Of a stretch of 45,216 nt of DNA, positions 16,857 through 24,029 are shown in pieces. Each line of letters opens with the position of its first letter. Positions within the stretch are counted from its first letter, which is position 1. The DNA comes from Chloroflexia bacterium (GTDB taxonomy: Bacteria > Chloroflexota > Chloroflexia > DTKN01). The notes under the pieces were generated by a model. It saw nothing but the letters and a program-made list of their open reading frames with translations. It was not told the DNA's origin and did no database searches. Location: NCBI GenBank assembly GCA_016928715.1, contig JAFGKG010000097.1, positions 1 to 45,216 on the forward strand. The letters run 5' to 3'. The position numbers and the translations under genes are program-made.

Positions 16857-17431
16857 AGCGAGCAATTTACAGTGGGCTGCTGCTCTTGGTCCTTTTGCTG
16901 GCAGCCTGTGGCCCCACCGGTCCCACGGTCGAACTCCCGGCCGCCGAGATGAATCTGAGCCTGGCGGACCTGGAGGAGGATTTCAAGCTGCAGCAAGAGC
17001 TCTCCTATGCGGAGGTCTTGGACCAACTCGATCTCAATCCAGAGGACGCGGGCAAAGCGAGTGATGCCCACATGCGCATCTTTGAGACGGACGAACGTCA
17101 GCTCATCACCTTCATCATTGTCTTTGACGCAGCCTCTACGGCCAAAAGCAGCCTGAACGATGCCCAGGACGGATTCCAGGAGGCCCTGAAGCAGAATGAA
17201 CCCTCGCTGGCTTTTACCCGCATCGAGGGACCCGAGATTGGGGAAGAGCTCATTTTCGTGGGGGCGGAATTGCGCGAGCAGGATAGCCGCGTCTATTTGC
17301 TCGGTTTTCGCAAATACAACGTAACCGGCCTACTCGTAGCGTCAGGGGCCTCCGAGTCCGTGGACGAGATCTGGTTGAGCAGCCTGGCCCAAGTGATGGC
17401 CAACGGCATCCCGGAACCGGTCGAGGAGTAA
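16853..17431 (+). CDS. putative lipoprotein of unknown function
   Basis: A 192-residue protein with a lipoprotein signal: a hydrophobic stretch then LLAAC with the lipid-bearing Cys at 19. The mature part is acidic, with alternating alpha/beta segments (ERQLITFIIVFDAAS, SRVYLLGFRKYN); no family is recognised. The ATG overlaps the stop of the exonuclease gene (ATGA) and has AAGGAGG, so the two are translationally coupled. It converges with the cyclase gene, leaving 8 bases between stops. Confidence 0.75.
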   Translation: MKRAIYSGLLLLVLLLAACGPTGPTVELPAAEMNLSLADLEEDFKLQQELSYAEVLDQLDLNPEDAGKASDAHMRIFETDERQLITFIIVFDAASTAKSSLNDAQDGFQEALKQNEPSLAFTRIEGPEIGEELIFVGAELREQDSRVYLLGFRKYNVTGLLVASGASESVDEIWLSSLAQVMANGIPEPVEE

Positions 17432-17439
17432 AAAACGCT

Positions 17440-20400
17440 CTAGCCCCCCAGCAACCCTTCGGCCTGCTCCAACAGGGCTTGGCCCCGCTGGGGGGCTTGT
17501 CCACTTTCGATAAGGTACTGCCCGTACTCCTGGAGGGTGTGAGCCTGCTCCATAGGCATATCGCCCTCCTCGAACAAACGCAGGCTCTCTTCAAAGCAGT
17601 GCCTGGGGCTCCAATCCCCCTGGGGGGCATCCGGATAGGCCATGATGCGGCCCACTGTACGCCAGGCTGCCGCCAGGTACTCGGTATAGCCGGTGCGCTG
17701 CCCCAGTTCCAGGGCGTGCAGAGCCGCTTCCAAGGCCTGGTCCAACCGACCTCGCTTCAGCAGGGTCTCGGCCAGAAAACGGTACGTCTCGGACAACAGC
17801 ATCTGGCTGTCCAGGCGCTCTTGCAGACCAATGCTCTGGCGGAGAAAATCCTCCGCCGCGTCCAGCTGTCCCGAACCTAACAGAGAGGCCCCCACGTTGT
17901 TCAGGGCAAAGGTCTCGCCCTGGCGATCGCCGATGCGACGGGCAATCGACAGGGCCTCCCGATAGTGCACCTCGGCCTGCTGGTATTTGCCCCGGGCGCG
18001 GGCCACCTCACCCAGGTTGCCCAGGACAATGCCAATACCCCGCCAGTGTTTCAACTCGCGCAGCAACTCCAGGGCCTCTCCCAGGCGCGCCTCGGCCAGG
18101 TCGTAACGTCCACTCTGGATATAGATCCCCCCCAGCAGGTTCAGATTGTGCACCCGCACCATAGAGGTACCAACGTCCTCGATCAGGTCCAAGGCCTCTA
18201 GCGCAAGTTGCAGCGCGGCCTCATTTTCCCCCAACCGGTGGTGCAGCCAGCCGGCCCAATAGAGGATTTCCGCCTTGGTCGGGGGAGATAGCACGGGAGC
18301 GGCCAGCGCGGCCATGGGGCCGGCCATTTCCTCCAGGGCGGCCTGGGGCCGGCCCTGCCCCTCCAACACCCGCGAGATACCCAACTGGGCCTGGGCCAGC
18401 AATTCCTCATCTTGGGACCCGCCGGCTTCCTCCCGCAGGGTCTGGTAGATGCGCAGGGCCTCTTGGTAGCGGGCCTGGCGTGACAACAGCTCGCCCAGGG
18501 TGCGGTAGAGCTGGACACGCTCGAAGCGCTCCGTCAGCGCCTCCAACTCGACGGCCTGCAGTCCGTACGAGATCGCCGCTTCTGTGGCCGCATAGCGGGA
18601 CTGCAGGGCCGCCTGCAGGTAAAAGTGGGCTGCACGCTCCACCTCCCCCGCGATCTCGTAGTGACCGGCCAACAGGGCCGCGTATTCTTTCTGCCAGTCG
18701 CCGGCCTGTCCCTCCAACCAGCGGGCGACCCGGAGGTGCAGCCCCGGGCGATCTCGCCGCAGCATCGTGTCATAGACCGCGTCACGCAACAACATGTGCC
18801 GAAAGGCCCAGGCTCGCTCCCCCTTCAATGAAGATACCGGCTGGTATTCCACCATGCGCTGCTTTTGCAGGCGTTCCAGCACAGGGCGGATCTCGCTGAC
18901 CTGTCCGATGGCCTCGATGGCCCCCTCCCAAAAGACCCGCCCCACCACGGCTGCCCATTGCAGAGCCCTACGCTCGGCAGGCGCCAACGTATCGACACGG
19001 GAGAGCAGCAGGTGCTGCAGGGTGGAGGGCAGTGGCCGCCCCTCCATACGGTCCATGTGTACGGACCAATGCTCCGGGCCGGCCTCGATCACACCCTGGT
19101 CCAGCAGCCAGTTGACAATCTCCTCCACATAGTAGGGCACCCCCTCGGTGCGCTCGCTGATCATAGCCTCCAGCTCGGGGGGCAAGCTTTCCACCTGCTG
19201 CAGTAACTCGCGGACCAACTGCCGGCCCTGCTCCTCAGAGAGCGCGGACAGGGGCAGGCGCTGATGCCTATCCCAGGGCGGATCTGGCCACTCTGGCCGG
19301 GCCGCGCCGACCACCAGGCAGGGACCACTGCTGCCCTGAATGACCTCCAGCAGCCACTCCTGGGAAGGACGGTCCGCCCAGTGGAGATCCTCCAACAACA
19401 ATAACAGCGGCTGTTGCTCCAACAAGTGCTGCCAAAGCGCCTGGGCCAGGACGATCGATCGACCCCGCAGGGCGGCCAGGTCGTCGCGCAAGCCCCGTAG
19501 CGCGGGATGCCCCTCAAAGGGCAAACCGATGAGGTGGCCCAGTACCGGCCCGCTGTCCTCCACAGCATCCGGCCACAGCGAGCGAATGCCCTGCTCAAAA
19601 ACCTGCTTGGCCTCTTGCGGCGGTACGTTCTCCGCCAGGCCAAAGCGCTCAAACCACATGGCCCGCAGCAGGGCATAGGGCTGCGGCTGCTGTTGAAAGG
19701 CCGGCCGGCATTGCGCCCGCAGATACCACATGCTTTCTGGGCGCAAATCCAACCATTCCTCCAGATCTGAAAGCAGCCGACTTTTGCCAATGCCCGGATC
19801 CCCAATCACGGTGATCCAGCGCGCCCGCCGCTCCGCCAAAACCTGCCGAAAGGCCTCCTGCAACAGGGCAATCTCTTGCTCCCGTCCAATCGTGCGCACA
19901 AACAAGCCCTCCACCCCCCGGGTCAAGGGGTGATAAGGGCGCTCCTTGGTCTGCTGTACCAGGTAGGCCTGCACCAACTCGGCTTTCCCCTTGAGCGAGA
20001 GGGGCGCACAGGCCTCCAATACAAAATGCCCCCTAACCTGCTGGAAGGTCGTGCGAGAGATCAGCAGGCCATTCGTGGGCGCCGCGACCTGCAAGCGGCT
20101 GGCCACATTGACGGTGTCCCCCAACACCGTCCAATCCCGCTGCCCCCGAACCTCCAGCGTGCCCGAAAGCACCAGCCCACTGTGGATGCCCGTGCGGATC
20201 TGGAAAGGCAGGCCCGCCTCCTGCAGCCGTGGGGGCAAAAGCAGGCCGGCCTGCACGGCCCGCTGGGCGTCATCCTCGGCCGTCTGCTGCAGCCCAAAAA
20301 CCGCCATCACGGCGTCGCCCAGGTAGCGAGCAACCTCTCCCCCGTGGGCCACCACGGTCTGGGCCACCACCTCGTAAAAGCGGCCCACCAGTTGGGCCAC

Positions 20401-20643
20401 CTCCTCCGGATCGTGCTCTTCGGAAAAACGGGTAAAGCCCACAATATCCACAAAGAGCACACTGACCAGGCGGCGGCGCTCCTCGGCCAGCATCGTCGGA
20501 TGCTGGGTCTGTAAGGCGTTGAGCTGCCGCTGCAGCGCGGCCAGCCCCGCCTCCACCGGGGCATCCCCCAGCACGGCCCGTTGATCCTCCAGGGCCTGCA
20601 TGGCCAGCTTGAGCTGGGCGATTTCCTCCTCAACTGTGGGCAT
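17440..20643 (-). CDS. class III adenylate/guanylate cyclase - AAA ATPase - TPR regulator
   Basis: A 1067-residue multidomain protein; ATG 20643 is preferred to a TTG five codons upstream. The cyclase homology domain (about 50-230) has VSVLFVDIVGFTRFSEEHD with the metal Asp, YLGDAVMAVFG with the second, and LGDTVNVASRL with the transition-state Asn/Arg. The usual base-reading Lys appears to be Arg. An AAA_16/STAND ATPase follows: GDPGIGKSRLL (about 279) and LLLLLEDLHWAD (about 411). The last 400 residues are TPR repeats. The architecture is common in Chloroflexota and actinobacterial signalling proteins, where ligand binding to TPR/ATPase parts may control cAMP synthesis. No DNA-binding domain is seen. 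Confidence 0.9.
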   Translation of the reverse strand: MPTVEEEIAQLKLAMQALEDQRAVLGDAPVEAGLAALQRQLNALQTQHPTMLAEERRRLVSVLFVDIVGFTRFSEEHDPEEVAQLVGRFYEVVAQTVVAHGGEVARYLGDAVMAVFGLQQTAEDDAQRAVQAGLLLPPRLQEAGLPFQIRTGIHSGLVLSGTLEVRGQRDWTVLGDTVNVASRLQVAAPTNGLLISRTTFQQVRGHFVLEACAPLSLKGKAELVQAYLVQQTKERPYHPLTRGVEGLFVRTIGREQEIALLQEAFRQVLAERRARWITVIGDPGIGKSRLLSDLEEWLDLRPESMWYLRAQCRPAFQQQPQPYALLRAMWFERFGLAENVPPQEAKQVFEQGIRSLWPDAVEDSGPVLGHLIGLPFEGHPALRGLRDDLAALRGRSIVLAQALWQHLLEQQPLLLLLEDLHWADRPSQEWLLEVIQGSSGPCLVVGAARPEWPDPPWDRHQRLPLSALSEEQGRQLVRELLQQVESLPPELEAMISERTEGVPYYVEEIVNWLLDQGVIEAGPEHWSVHMDRMEGRPLPSTLQHLLLSRVDTLAPAERRALQWAAVVGRVFWEGAIEAIGQVSEIRPVLERLQKQRMVEYQPVSSLKGERAWAFRHMLLRDAVYDTMLRRDRPGLHLRVARWLEGQAGDWQKEYAALLAGHYEIAGEVERAAHFYLQAALQSRYAATEAAISYGLQAVELEALTERFERVQLYRTLGELLSRQARYQEALRIYQTLREEAGGSQDEELLAQAQLGISRVLEGQGRPQAALEEMAGPMAALAAPVLSPPTKAEILYWAGWLHHRLGENEAALQLALEALDLIEDVGTSMVRVHNLNLLGGIYIQSGRYDLAEARLGEALELLRELKHWRGIGIVLGNLGEVARARGKYQQAEVHYREALSIARRIGDRQGETFALNNVGASLLGSGQLDAAEDFLRQSIGLQERLDSQMLLSETYRFLAETLLKRGRLDQALEAALHALELGQRTGYTEYLAAAWRTVGRIMAYPDAPQGDWSPRHCFEESLRLFEEGDMPMEQAHTLQEYGQYLIESGQAPQRGQALLEQAEGLLGG

Positions 20644-20707
20644 TGCCGCCGCCCCCAAAAATCTCGGCCGCTTACTCTTCCGTAAATAGATCTTTTTGTA
20701 GAGACTG

Positions 20708-20727
20708 CCCCCCGTAGGCGGGGAGGG
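20708..20727 (-). other. GC-rich hairpin in the cyclase 5' leader
   Basis: CCCCG-TAGG-CGGGG forms a compact hairpin between the predicted cyclase promoter and its start codon. Without a T-run it is a leader structure rather than a terminator. Confidence 0.35.
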
Positions 20728-20740
20728 ATAGGGCCTGCTT

Positions 20741-20770
20741 ATTATATCATACTTTGGATCTACTCACCAA
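20741..20770 (-). promoter_or_regulatory. promoter of the cyclase/ATPase/TPR gene
   Basis: On the minus strand TATAAT (complement of 20741-20746) has TTGGTG (complement of 20765-20770) 18 bases upstream. Transcription would start near 20734, about 90 bases before the gene. Confidence 0.55.
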
Positions 20771-20850
20771 GGGGAAGCCGTTCGCCGTTCGCCGGTTGAG
20801 TAGGCGCGAAGCACCCGTATCGAAACCAAGAACGGCGGTTTAAACATCTC

Positions 20851-20880
20851 TGTAGGGGCGAGGCATGCCTCGCTCCTACA
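20851..20880. repeat. 30-bp palindromic repeat, copy 1
   Basis: TGTAGGGGCGAGGCA is followed directly by TGCCTCGCTCCTACA, a palindrome with 15-base arms and one G-T pair. A diverged second copy is at 21714-21743, on the other side of the repeat island. Confidence 0.8.
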
Positions 20881-20938
20881 AGAGGGCGCTCTTTACGGAA
20901 CAGCCGTCTGGGGCCAGAACAGGCGCCATAGATACTCC

Positions 20939-21331
20939 AGGTCCGGACCGAATCCCCTCCAGGTCTGGACCAGATCCCCTGGAGGTCTGGATCAGATCCC
21001 CTGGAAGTCTGGTCCAGATCCCCTGAAGGTTGGCGTCAACTCTCAGTCCATTGGCCGGAAACCAGAGCAAGTCCGGACCAGATCCCCTGAAAGTTGGCGC
21101 TAACTCTCAGTCCATTGGCCGGAAACCAGAGCAAGTCTGGACCAGATCCCCTGAAAGTCTGGAGCCAATCCCCTACAAGTTCGGACCAGAATTCCAGCAA
21201 GTTTGGCCCGAGTCTCCGCCGAGTCTGGCCCGAGTCTCCGCCGAGTCTGGTCCGAGTCTCCAGCAAGTTTGGTCCGAGTCTCCGCCGACTTTTGGTCCGA
21301 GTCTCCGCCGGGTTTGGCCCGGACTTTTCGG
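20939..21331. repeat. 22-bp-period tandem array
   Basis: From 20939 the sequence divides into units of exactly 22 bases of the general form [AG]AGTCTGGNCC-GA-TC-CC. Four units (20939-21026) are followed by two nearly identical 64-bp blocks (21027-21090 and 21091-21154, 4 differences), each made of a 42-base segment plus one 22-mer. Eight more units follow, one of 23 bases. The left half favours AGATCCCCTG and the right half CGAGTCTCCGCC, so unit types are graded along the array. Many units contain the short palindrome TCTGGACCAGA or GTCCGGAC. The period is not a multiple of 3 and no frame gives a sensible protein. Confidence 0.9.
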
Positions 21332-21422
21332 GGCCCGCTTCCGCTGCGGCGCGCGCCCCCCAGTGCCCTAGGGCCGTTTCATAGTTTACCAGTAAGGCCC
21401 CAAGTATTTGGGAATGCCAAGT

Positions 21423-21570
21423 TGTCATTCTGAGGAGGAGCAGTTGCGCAGCAACTGCGACGACGAAGAATCTCCCGGACCGCAAAAAGATGCCGGTTTT
21501 AGCCCAGGAGATTCTTCGCTGCGCCGCCTGCGGCGGCTTGCCCAGGCCTGAGCTGCCGCTCAGGTTGACA
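21423..21570. repeat. nested imperfect palindrome inside the MITE-like element
   Basis: TGTCATTCTGAG (21423-21434) mirrors CTCAGGTTGACA (21559-21570), and GAAGAATCTCC (21465-21475) mirrors GGAGATTCTTC (21507-21517) exactly. Each arm carries its own hairpin: CAGTTGC-GCA-GCAACTG (21441-21457) and GCCGCC-TGC-GGCGGC. A related half-copy is at 38981-39074. Confidence 0.75.
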
Positions 21571-21594
21571 GCTACGATCCAGCGCGGCTACAAT
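21565..21594 (+). promoter_or_regulatory. promoter-like site carried by the MITE-like element
   Basis: TTGACA (21565-21570) and TACAAT (21589-21594) are 18 bases apart and point toward pcrA. The -35 is part of the right arm of the palindrome. Confidence 0.45.
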
Positions 21595-21651
21595 TTTAGT
21601 GTGGCCTCCAGTAAGCAACTTTGAAACGGCCCCCCAGTGCCCCTCCGTCGT

Positions 21652-21680
21652 TTGACAGCGTCCGGAGGCCATGCTATGAT
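21652..21680 (+). promoter_or_regulatory. sigma-A promoter of pcrA/uvrD
   Basis: TTGACA (21652-21657) and TATGAT (21675-21680) are 17 bases apart, 10 bases beyond the MITE-like element. The expected start is near 21687, so the second 30-bp palindrome falls in the 5' leader. Confidence 0.7.
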
Positions 21681-21713
21681 AAGCGGGCCAACAAGAATGA
21701 TAAAAAAAGCCCC

Positions 21714-21743
21714 GGCAGGGGTGAGGCACGCCTCGTCCCTACA
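21714..21743. repeat. 30-bp palindromic repeat, copy 2 (diverged)
   Basis: AGGGGTGAGGCACGCCTCGT followed by CCCTACA aligns base for base with the palindrome at 20851-20880, with several changes mainly at the left end. It lies in the leader of pcrA/uvrD and can form a hairpin there. Confidence 0.65.
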
Positions 21744-21763
21744 ACTTTTTTCCTGGGCAGTGA

Positions 21764-24010
21764 ATGCACATGACGCTACCTAATTTTTTGGACGACCTCA
21801 ACCCCCAGCAGCGCCAGGCCGTCGAGTCCCTCAGCGGCCCGGTGCTCGTATTGGCCGGCCCCGGTTCGGGCAAAACCCGCGTCCTGACCTACCGCGTGGC
21901 CTACCTGGCGCGGGTCTGTGGGGTCAGCCCCCACCGCATCGTCGCCGTCACCTTTACCAACAAGGCCGCCCGCGAGATGCGCGAGCGCCTGCAGGGTCTG
22001 CTGGGCTCGGAGCAGGCCCTGCGCTTGACCATGGGCACTTTTCACTCCATCTGCGCCCGCATCCTGCGCCGCGATGGCCAGCCCCTGGGCCTGGATCGCG
22101 AATTCCTCATCTATGACAGTGACGACCAGGTCGGCCTCGTCAAACAGGCCATGCAAGAACTGCGCCTGGACGAAAAACAGTACGCCCCCAAATCTGTCCT
22201 CTACAGCATCAGCCGGGCCAAGGACGAACTACAGACCCCCCAGGACTATGCCCGGGTGACCTCCAGCTACTGGGAAGAAATCGTCGCCCGGGTCTACAAG
22301 GTCTACCAACGCCTGCTGCGGGAGAACCGCGCCCTGGACTTTGACGACCTCATCTTTGAAACGGTGCGCCTCTTTGAGGAGCATCCTCCGGTGCGCCAGC
22401 ACTACCAGCAGCGCTACCAACACGTGCTGGTGGACGAATACCAGGACACCAACCACGCCCAGTACGCTCTCGTCCACCACCTGGCCGGCGGATACCGCAA
22501 CCTCTTTGTCGTCGGGGACGAGGAACAGGCCATCTATGCCTGGCGAGGGGCCACCCTGCGCAATATCGTCGAGTTCGAGCAGGACTATCCCGATGCCCGC
22601 GTGATCCTACTGGAGCAGAACTATCGCTCCACCCAACGCATCCTGGAGGGCGCCCGCGCCGTAATCGGCGCCAGTTCGCAGCGGCCCTATGAGAAAAAAC
22701 TGTGGACGGAGAACACCCAGGGCGCGCCGATTATCGTCCGCGAAGCCTACGACGAGCGCGAGGAAGCCCTGCTGGTGGCCCAACAGATCAACCACCTGCT
22801 GGAGCATGGCTACAGCCCCGGCGACGTCGCCATCATGTATCGTACCAACGCCCAGTCGCGGGCCTTTGAGGAGGTCTTTTTGCGCTACGGCCTCCGCTAC
22901 AAGCTGATCGGCGGCACCCGCTTTTACCAACGCCGCGAGGTGCGCGATATCCTGGCCTACCTGCGGCTGATCTACAACCCGCTGGACAGCGTCAGCCTGC
23001 TGCGCATCGTCAACGTCCCCCCCAGGCAGATCGGGGCGCGCACGGTGGCCCAATGGCGCGAATGGGCCGGCGAATTGGGCCAGCCCCTCTATACCGCCCT
23101 GGAAAGACTGGGGACACCTGACCAGCCCCTGCCGGAGGAACTGCCGATGGGCACGCGGGCCGCCAACGCCCTAGGCAACTTTTACGCCCTGATGGAGGAA
23201 TTCATCGGCCTGGCCGCCGAACGCCCGCTGCCCGAACTGCTCAAGGGGCTCCTTGAAGGCCTCGACTACCGCGATTACCTGCTCCGGGACCGCGAGCGCG
23301 GGCAAGAACGCTGGGAGAATGTGCAGGAGCTGCTCACGGTGACCCAGGATTACACCGGCCTGCCCCCCCGAGAGGCCCTGGCCGCCTTTCTCGAAGAGAC
23401 CGCCCTCATCGCCGACGTCGACGAACTGGACGAGCAGAGCGAGAGCATCACCCTGATCACCCTACATCAGGCCAAGGGTCTGGAATTCCCGGTCGTCTTT
23501 ATCGTCGGCCTGGAGGAGGGCCTGCTGCCCCACGCCCGCTCCATGGCCGACCCGGACGAACTGGAGGAGGAACGGCGCCTCTGCTACGTGGGCATGACCC
23601 GCGCGGAGGAGCAGCTCTTTCTGCTGCGCGCCTTCAAGCGCACCATATTTGGCAACTCCTCAGCCCGGACCGCCTCCCGTTTTCTGAACTCTCTGGACCC
23701 AGAGATGACCAGCAGCCGCCTTCCATCCCAGCAGGCTGCTCGACGTTTCGAACGGCCGAGCGATTCCTCCGACAGCCCCGGCCGGCGCAAATGGACGCTC
23801 CGCCGCCCCAACGGCCCGCCGGCCTCCACCCAGACCCCGGAACCCGTCACCGTCTTTCAGCCCGGCGACCACGTGCGCCACCCCCACTTTGGTGAGGGCG
23901 TGGTGATCTCGGTGCAAAAGGACCGAAGCGACCAACAACTGAGCGTGGCCTTTGAAGGACAGGGGGTCAAAAGATTGATGGCCAGCTTGGCCCACCTGGA
24001 AAAGATATAG
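21764..24010 (+). CDS. pcrA: ATP-dependent DNA helicase PcrA/UvrD
   Basis: A 748-residue superfamily 1A helicase. It opens with LNPQQRQAVESLSGPVLVLA (Q motif) and Walker A AGPGSGKT (about 33-40). Motif II is DEYQDTN (about 223), motif IV includes QNYRST (about 285), and motif V is LHQAKGLEFPVVF (about 566). The tail has a Tudor-like PcrA C-terminal domain (DHVRHPHFGEGVVISV) preceded by a Pro/Ser-rich linker. It unwinds DNA 3'-5' in nucleotide excision repair and removes RecA or stalled RNA polymerase. Length is normal. The ribosome site is weak; ATG 21770 is an alternative start. Confidence 0.95.
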   Translation: MHMTLPNFLDDLNPQQRQAVESLSGPVLVLAGPGSGKTRVLTYRVAYLARVCGVSPHRIVAVTFTNKAAREMRERLQGLLGSEQALRLTMGTFHSICARILRRDGQPLGLDREFLIYDSDDQVGLVKQAMQELRLDEKQYAPKSVLYSISRAKDELQTPQDYARVTSSYWEEIVARVYKVYQRLLRENRALDFDDLIFETVRLFEEHPPVRQHYQQRYQHVLVDEYQDTNHAQYALVHHLAGGYRNLFVVGDEEQAIYAWRGATLRNIVEFEQDYPDARVILLEQNYRSTQRILEGARAVIGASSQRPYEKKLWTENTQGAPIIVREAYDEREEALLVAQQINHLLEHGYSPGDVAIMYRTNAQSRAFEEVFLRYGLRYKLIGGTRFYQRREVRDILAYLRLIYNPLDSVSLLRIVNVPPRQIGARTVAQWREWAGELGQPLYTALERLGTPDQPLPEELPMGTRAANALGNFYALMEEFIGLAAERPLPELLKGLLEGLDYRDYLLRDRERGQERWENVQELLTVTQDYTGLPPREALAAFLEETALIADVDELDEQSESITLITLHQAKGLEFPVVFIVGLEEGLLPHARSMADPDELEEERRLCYVGMTRAEEQLFLLRAFKRTIFGNSSARTASRFLNSLDPEMTSSRLPSQQAARRFERPSDSSDSPGRRKWTLRRPNGPPASTQTPEPVTVFQPGDHVRHPHFGEGVVISVQKDRSDQQLSVAFEGQGVKRLMASLAHLEKI

Positions 24011-24029
24011 GTGCCTTGGCGTTAGAACG

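Larger units (their letters stand above)
21356..21642. mobile_element. MITE-like element with direct and terminal inverted repeats
   Basis: A 13-base direct repeat CCCCCCAGTGCCC (21356-21368 and 21630-21642) flanks a 261-base segment. Its ends are imperfect inverted repeats: GGGCCGTTTCATAGT at the left (21371-21385) against ACTTTGAAACGGCCC at the right (21618-21632), 14 of 15 matching. Inside is a nested palindrome (21423-21570) and an outward-facing promoter. There is no transposase, so it would be non-autonomous. Whether the direct repeat is a true target duplication is not certain. Confidence 0.55.

Noticed and set aside
20939-21331. CRISPR array
   Set aside because: Units are contiguous and degenerate without unique spacers, and no cas gene is present.
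20939-21331. Plasmid-type iteron origin
   Set aside because: Unit length fits iterons, but there is no Rep gene, AT-rich segment or DnaA box, and the surroundings are chromosomal housekeeping genes.
21030-21485. Open frames on both strands across the 22-bp array
   Set aside because: Stop-free frames follow from the repeat composition; the period is not a multiple of three and no protein pattern emerges.
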